64,000 nucleotides of DNA from the NCBI GenBank assembly GCA_016710285.1, contig JADJXR010000001.1, positions 2,482,501-2,546,500 on the forward strand, in the 5' to 3' direction. Position 1 is the stretch's first letter. The number at the start of each line of letters is the position of its first letter. The position numbers were made by a program, and so were the translations under genes. Below, one piece after another: positions 61,067 through 64,000 of this stretch. The notes below the pieces were generated by a model. It was not told the origin of the DNA. It saw nothing but the letters and a program-made list of their open reading frames with translations, and made no database searches. Origin of the DNA: Chlorobiota bacterium (GTDB taxonomy: Bacteria; Bacteroidota; Ignavibacteria; OLB7).

Positions 61067-62086
61067 TTGACAGATCAAATGACTGCGCCAATCAGTGCGC
61101 TGATGCAGATGCCCGAACGGGTTCAGCTTGATGAAGCTACACGGAGCCAGACCTTCGGACGGTTCGTTCTGCAACCGCTGGAAGAGGGATACGGGACCAC
61201 GATTGGGAACGCCTTCCGCCGCGTGTTGTTGGCTTCGATTCCGGGATGCGCCATTGCCGCCATTAAAATTGATGGCGTGCTTCACGAGTTCCAGACCATC
61301 ACCGGTGTCACCGAGGATATGGCCGAAATCATCCTGAACCTAAAGGAGATTCGGCTGAAGCAGATTGACAAAAAGGTCAATAAAATCGCGTTCGACGTTC
61401 GCGGTGCTGGTGATTTTACCGGAGCCAATATCCAAGCAGCCACCGATGCGTTCGAGGTTCTGAACCCCGAACATCACATCGCAACGCTGAGCAGTGGCGT
61501 AACCATGAGCATCGAGCTTCGGATTGGGCGTGGAAAAGGCTACGTCCCAAGCGAGGAAAATCGCCAGCCGGATATGCCTGTGGGGATGATCCCCATTGAC
61601 TCCATCTTTACGCCAGTCCTGAACGTTCGGTACTTGGTTGAGCCAACCCGTGTTGGCCAAAAAACCGACTACGAGAAGCTGACCCTTGACATCACGACCG
61701 ACGGATCAATCTCGCCGGAGGAGTCGCTGGCAACCGCTGCAAAAATCTTGCGCGACCATATCCAGCTGTTCCTAAACTTCGATGCCCAGGAAGCACAGAT
61801 TGCCGAAGAAGAGGAATCGAAGGAAGCAGAGATCAGCCGCATTCGCCGGATTCTTCTGACCACGGTGGACGAGCTGGAGCTTTCGGTGCGCTCGCACAAC
61901 TGCCTGAAGGCCGCCAATATCAATTCCATTGCCGACCTTGTTGGCCGCCAAGAAAGCGAGATGCTGAAGTTCCGCAACTTCGGGCGCAAGTCGCTGGCGG
62001 AATTGACCGAGATCATCCAGGAGTTCGGGCTAACATTCGGCATGGATATTGACCGCTACCTGAAAGAAGAGAAAGAAAGCAAGTAA
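61067..62086 (+). CDS. rpoA: DNA-directed RNA polymerase alpha subunit
   Basis: 339 residues. The N-terminal dimerisation domain has GYGTTIGNAFRRVLLASIPG. The C-terminal domain begins after a flexible linker (about 245) and ends VGRQESEMLKFRNFGRKSLA..., the helix-hairpin-helix that contacts promoter UP elements and activators. I use the TTG start because agagg lies six bases before it; an ATG four codons later is the alternative. It lies between rpsD and rplQ. Confidence 0.96.
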   Translation: MTDQMTAPISALMQMPERVQLDEATRSQTFGRFVLQPLEEGYGTTIGNAFRRVLLASIPGCAIAAIKIDGVLHEFQTITGVTEDMAEIILNLKEIRLKQIDKKVNKIAFDVRGAGDFTGANIQAATDAFEVLNPEHHIATLSSGVTMSIELRIGRGKGYVPSEENRQPDMPVGMIPIDSIFTPVLNVRYLVEPTRVGQKTDYEKLTLDITTDGSISPEESLATAAKILRDHIQLFLNFDAQEAQIAEEEESKEAEISRIRRILLTTVDELELSVRSHNCLKAANINSIADLVGRQESEMLKFRNFGRKSLAELTEIIQEFGLTFGMDIDRYLKEEKESK

Positions 62087-62154
62087 CCGACGCAACTGCG
62101 TTGCAAAGCTCTGCGGCCAGCTAACGCATTTTTTTTCCGAGAGAGAACATACCC

Positions 62155-62826
62155 ATGAGACATAACGTAGAAGGCAGAAAATTAAAGCGGACAGCAAGCC
62201 ACCGCCGTGCGTTGTTGCGTGCCCTGACGGTCTCGCTGTTGCGCCATAAGCGCATCCGCACCACCGAAGCAAAAGCGAAGGAAGCCCGCCGCTTTGCCGA
62301 GGCGATCATCACTCGCGCCAAGAACGCATATTTGGCCGAGAAGGCTGGCAGCGCCACCAACATCCATGCCCGCCGCGTGGTTGCCCGCGACATCAACGAC
62401 GCTGCGGTGCTGAAAGAACTCTTCAGCGAGATTGCCCAAAAAGTTGCCGAGCGTCCGGGCGGTTATACCCGCGTGGTAAAGCTGGGCCAGCGTATCGGCG
62501 ACGGTGCACGGGTGGCAATCCTTGAGCTGGTGGATTACAACACCGAGCGCGACGACAACGCCGTCCGCAGCCGTGCAAAACGGATGCTCTCCCGCGCCGA
62601 ACGGGTTGCCCGCAGCCGCGCAAAACAGGCCGAGCTTGAAGCCAAGCAAGCCCAAGCCGCCGCGCCAGTTGCCGAAGCCGCTGCGGAGACCGAAGCAACC
62701 GCCGAAGCAGCTCCTGAAATGGAACAATCCGCTGCCGAAGCTCCAACGGTTGAAACCCCTGCTACCGAAGCTCCGGCCGCCGAAACCGGCGAAGCTCCAG
62801 CCGAAGGGGAGCCAACAAAAGAATAA
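62155..62826 (+). CDS. rplQ: 50S ribosomal protein L17 with long acidic C-terminal extension
   Basis: 223 residues, about 95 more than E. coli L17. The core (1-125) starts MRHNVEGRKLKRTASHRRAL and ends TRVVKLGQRIGDGARVAILE. After a basic segment it continues as an Ala/Glu/Pro-rich tail (for example EAAAETEATAEAAPEMEQ) with no fold. Similar tails occur in some Bacteroidota L17 proteins. It closes the ribosomal cluster and is followed by a terminator. Confidence 0.95.
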   Translation: MRHNVEGRKLKRTASHRRALLRALTVSLLRHKRIRTTEAKAKEARRFAEAIITRAKNAYLAEKAGSATNIHARRVVARDINDAAVLKELFSEIAQKVAERPGGYTRVVKLGQRIGDGARVAILELVDYNTERDDNAVRSRAKRMLSRAERVARSRAKQAELEAKQAQAAAPVAEAAAETEATAEAAPEMEQSAAEAPTVETPATEAPAAETGEAPAEGEPTKE

Positions 62827-62895
62827 CCGCACTGGGAATTATGGCTTAGCAAAAAAAATGCTTGGCCAAGTTGTAAAACATTCCAATTTTTGCCG

Positions 62896-62938
62896 CCAAG
62901 CCTTCCTACCCGATAGTATGGAAGGCTTGGTCGTTTGC
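62896..62938 (+). terminator. Terminator of the ribosomal cluster
   Basis: An 11-bp stem (ccaagccttcc / ggaaggcttgg) with a 13-nt loop, followed by a weak T-rich stretch, 70 bp after rplQ. Confidence 0.75.
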
Positions 62939-63068
62939 AGGGTTTCCTAATCATTGGTGGTCCGTTCGTGTGCTGCCGGTTCAAGTGCTTCGCCGTTACC
63001 AGACTACTGTGTTACCAGTCAGCCCAGCAACCCTCTCCTCAATCAACCTTCATATTCCCGTGGCAGTA

Positions 63069-63542
63069 ATGAACATCTATGTTGGAAACCTCGCTTTTGC
63101 GGTCACCGACCAGGAACTGCGCGAAGCGTTCGAGCCGTACGGCACGGTAGTGTCGGCAAGCATTGTTATGGATCGCGAAACCGGGCGTTCGCGTGGGTTC
63201 GGATTTGTTGAAATGGAGCAGAACGAAGATGGCCAGCGTGCAATCCAAGAAATGAATGGCAAGGAGTGGCGTGGCCGCTCCCTAACCGTCAACGAGGCAC
63301 GCCCACGCGAGGAACGGCCCCGCTACGGCGGCGGCGGGTATCGTGGTGGTGAAGGAAGAAGCGATGGTAATCGTGACGGTAATCGTGGTGGTGGTTACGG
63401 CGGTGGCGGCGATTACGGTGGCCGCGGTGGCGATCGTGGCCGTGATCGCGATCGTGACCGCGACCGTGGCGGGCGCGGTGGTGACCGCTACGACCGCTCC
63501 GAAAGCCGGCGCGGCGGATGGGACAACGACGACGACGAATAG
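63069..63542 (+). CDS. RRM RNA-binding protein with a Gly/Arg/Asp-rich tail
   Basis: 157 residues. The RNA recognition motif (1-80) has RNP2 (MNIYVGNLAF) and RNP1 (RSRGFGFVEM). The tail is low-complexity, of the RGG type (YGGGGYRGGEGR; DRGRDRDRDRDRGGRGG). Such proteins resemble the cyanobacterial and Bacteroidota Rbp proteins linked to cold or RNA handling. The start at the ATG MNIYVGN was preferred; the longer frame has no RRM character. Confidence 0.93.
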   Translation: MNIYVGNLAFAVTDQELREAFEPYGTVVSASIVMDRETGRSRGFGFVEMEQNEDGQRAIQEMNGKEWRGRSLTVNEARPREERPRYGGGGYRGGEGRSDGNRDGNRGGGYGGGGDYGGRGGDRGRDRDRDRDRGGRGGDRYDRSESRRGGWDNDDDE

Positions 63543-63604
63543 CCAGCACTTGGCCACGGCTTGGCTTTGTCTCCCCTCCCATCTCCCTTTGAAATCATTC
63601 TCAT

Positions 63605-63636
63605 GCTGCCGTGTCGCTATGGCGCGGCAGCGTTTG
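63605..63636 (+). terminator. Possible weak terminator after the RRM gene
   Basis: A 7-bp stem (gctgccg / cggcagc) with a 13-nt loop and gtttgctta after it, in the gap before the GTPase gene. Confidence 0.45.
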
Positions 63637-63652
63637 CTTACGGACGTACCGA

Positions 63653-64000
63653 ATGCTTCGTATCACTACATCCGAGTTTATTATCGGTGCCGCTTCCCCC
63701 AGCCAATTCCCCAACACCAGTTTTGCCGAAGTTGCTTTTGCCGGGCGCTCGAACGTCGGGAAGTCATCGCTGCTGAACACGATAGCCGGGCGGAATAAGC
63801 TGGCAAAAGTCAGTGCCACCCCGGGAAAAACTCGGCAGATCAATTTCTTCCGCGTCAACAGCCGGTTCCATTTCGTGGACCTTCCGGGATATGGGTACGC
63901 CAAAGTTGCCAAAACCGAGCGCGAAGAATGGGGAAAGCTGATTGACACCTACGTCCGCAATCGCCAGCAGCTTCGGCTGATCGCTTCGCTGGTGGATATT
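63653..64000 (+). CDS. YihA/EngB-family ribosome-assembly GTPase, 5' part
   Basis: The first 116 codons of a gene running off the window. The product opens MLRITTSEFIIGAASPSQFP, with the P-loop FAGRSNVGKSSLL (G1), the switch region SATPGKTRQINFF (G2) and FVDLPGYGYAK (G3), all as in the YihA/EngB (YsxC) GTPase required for 50S assembly. The C-terminal half with G4 and G5 is outside. The start is the first ATG of the frame; no strong Shine-Dalgarno. Confidence 0.93.
   Translation, partial: MLRITTSEFIIGAASPSQFPNTSFAEVAFAGRSNVGKSSLLNTIAGRNKLAKVSATPGKTRQINFFRVNSRFHFVDLPGYGYAKVAKTEREEWGKLIDTYVRNRQQLRLIASLVDI

Overview
The window looks like the chromosome of a bacterium from the Bacteroidota/Chlorobiota (FCB) superphylum, probably a Kapabacteria/Ignavibacteria-like lineage. 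This rests on protein content: a Por-type (type IX secretion) C-terminal sorting domain, several outer-membrane proteins of FCB style, an SDR-type threonine-dehydrogenase-like protein, ASPIC/UnbV-FG-GAP proteins, weak Shine-Dalgarno use, and a recurrent TAnnTT(T/C)G sequence resembling the -7 element of Bacteroidetes promoters. No marker gene was searched, so the exact phylum is inferred. The DNA is GC-rich except for an AT-rich stretch around 3.8-6.1 kb.

Layout. (1) 1-3.8 kb: end of an rRNA operon. The 23S gene is split by a group I intron carrying a LAGLIDADG homing endonuclease; 5S and a strong terminator follow. (2) 3.9-6.0 kb: AT-rich accessory genes: an orphan protein with two nitrile-hydratase-leader-like (NHLP) repeats, a flavin-reductase-like/ElaA acetyltransferase fusion, and a small secreted protein. 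(3) 6.1-10.8 kb, minus strand: kynurenine degradation (kynureninase, 3-hydroxyanthranilate dioxygenase, ACMS decarboxylase) with an APH-like phosphotransferase gene embedded. (4) 11.1-14.6 kb: a large FG-GAP/ASPIC-UnbV secreted protein interrupted by a 61-bp insertion flanked by a 28-bp direct repeat. (5) 14.7-23.8 kb: four tandem, translationally coupled genes, each encoding TPR repeats plus a class III adenylate cyclase, with 8, 11, 6 and 8 forty-residue repeats. (6) 23.8-29.4 kb, minus strand: RecQ, MlaE-type permease, MltD-like transglycosylase, and a VapC toxin paired with an unusually large antitoxin-like partner. (7) 29.6-45.6 kb: housekeeping and envelope genes: malate dehydrogenase, vWA/OmpA protein, a Tat-type Rieske protein with a Por-type tail, gamma carbonic anhydrase, PdxB, an AroE-like protein lacking the catalytic pair, acylphosphatase, an SDR dehydrogenase, an Omp85 protein. 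(8) 46.2-62.8 kb: the merged S10-spc-alpha ribosomal cluster (rpsJ to rplQ, with secY, map, infA, rpmJ, rpoA). (9) 63.1 kb to the end: an RRM RNA-binding protein and the 5' part of a YihA/EngB GTPase gene.

How it fits together. The ribosomal cluster, rRNA and secY form the translation/export core. The kynurenine genes would convert kynurenine-type compounds to 2-aminomuconate semialdehyde. The four cyclases are an unusual signalling array, each apparently reading its own repeat-protein input. No CRISPR array, tRNA, insertion sequence or prophage was recognised. The observations most worth follow-up are the tandem TPR-cyclase array with repeat-number variation, the large-antitoxin/VapC pair, the Tat/type IX Rieske protein, the orphan double-NHLP protein, and the 23S intron.
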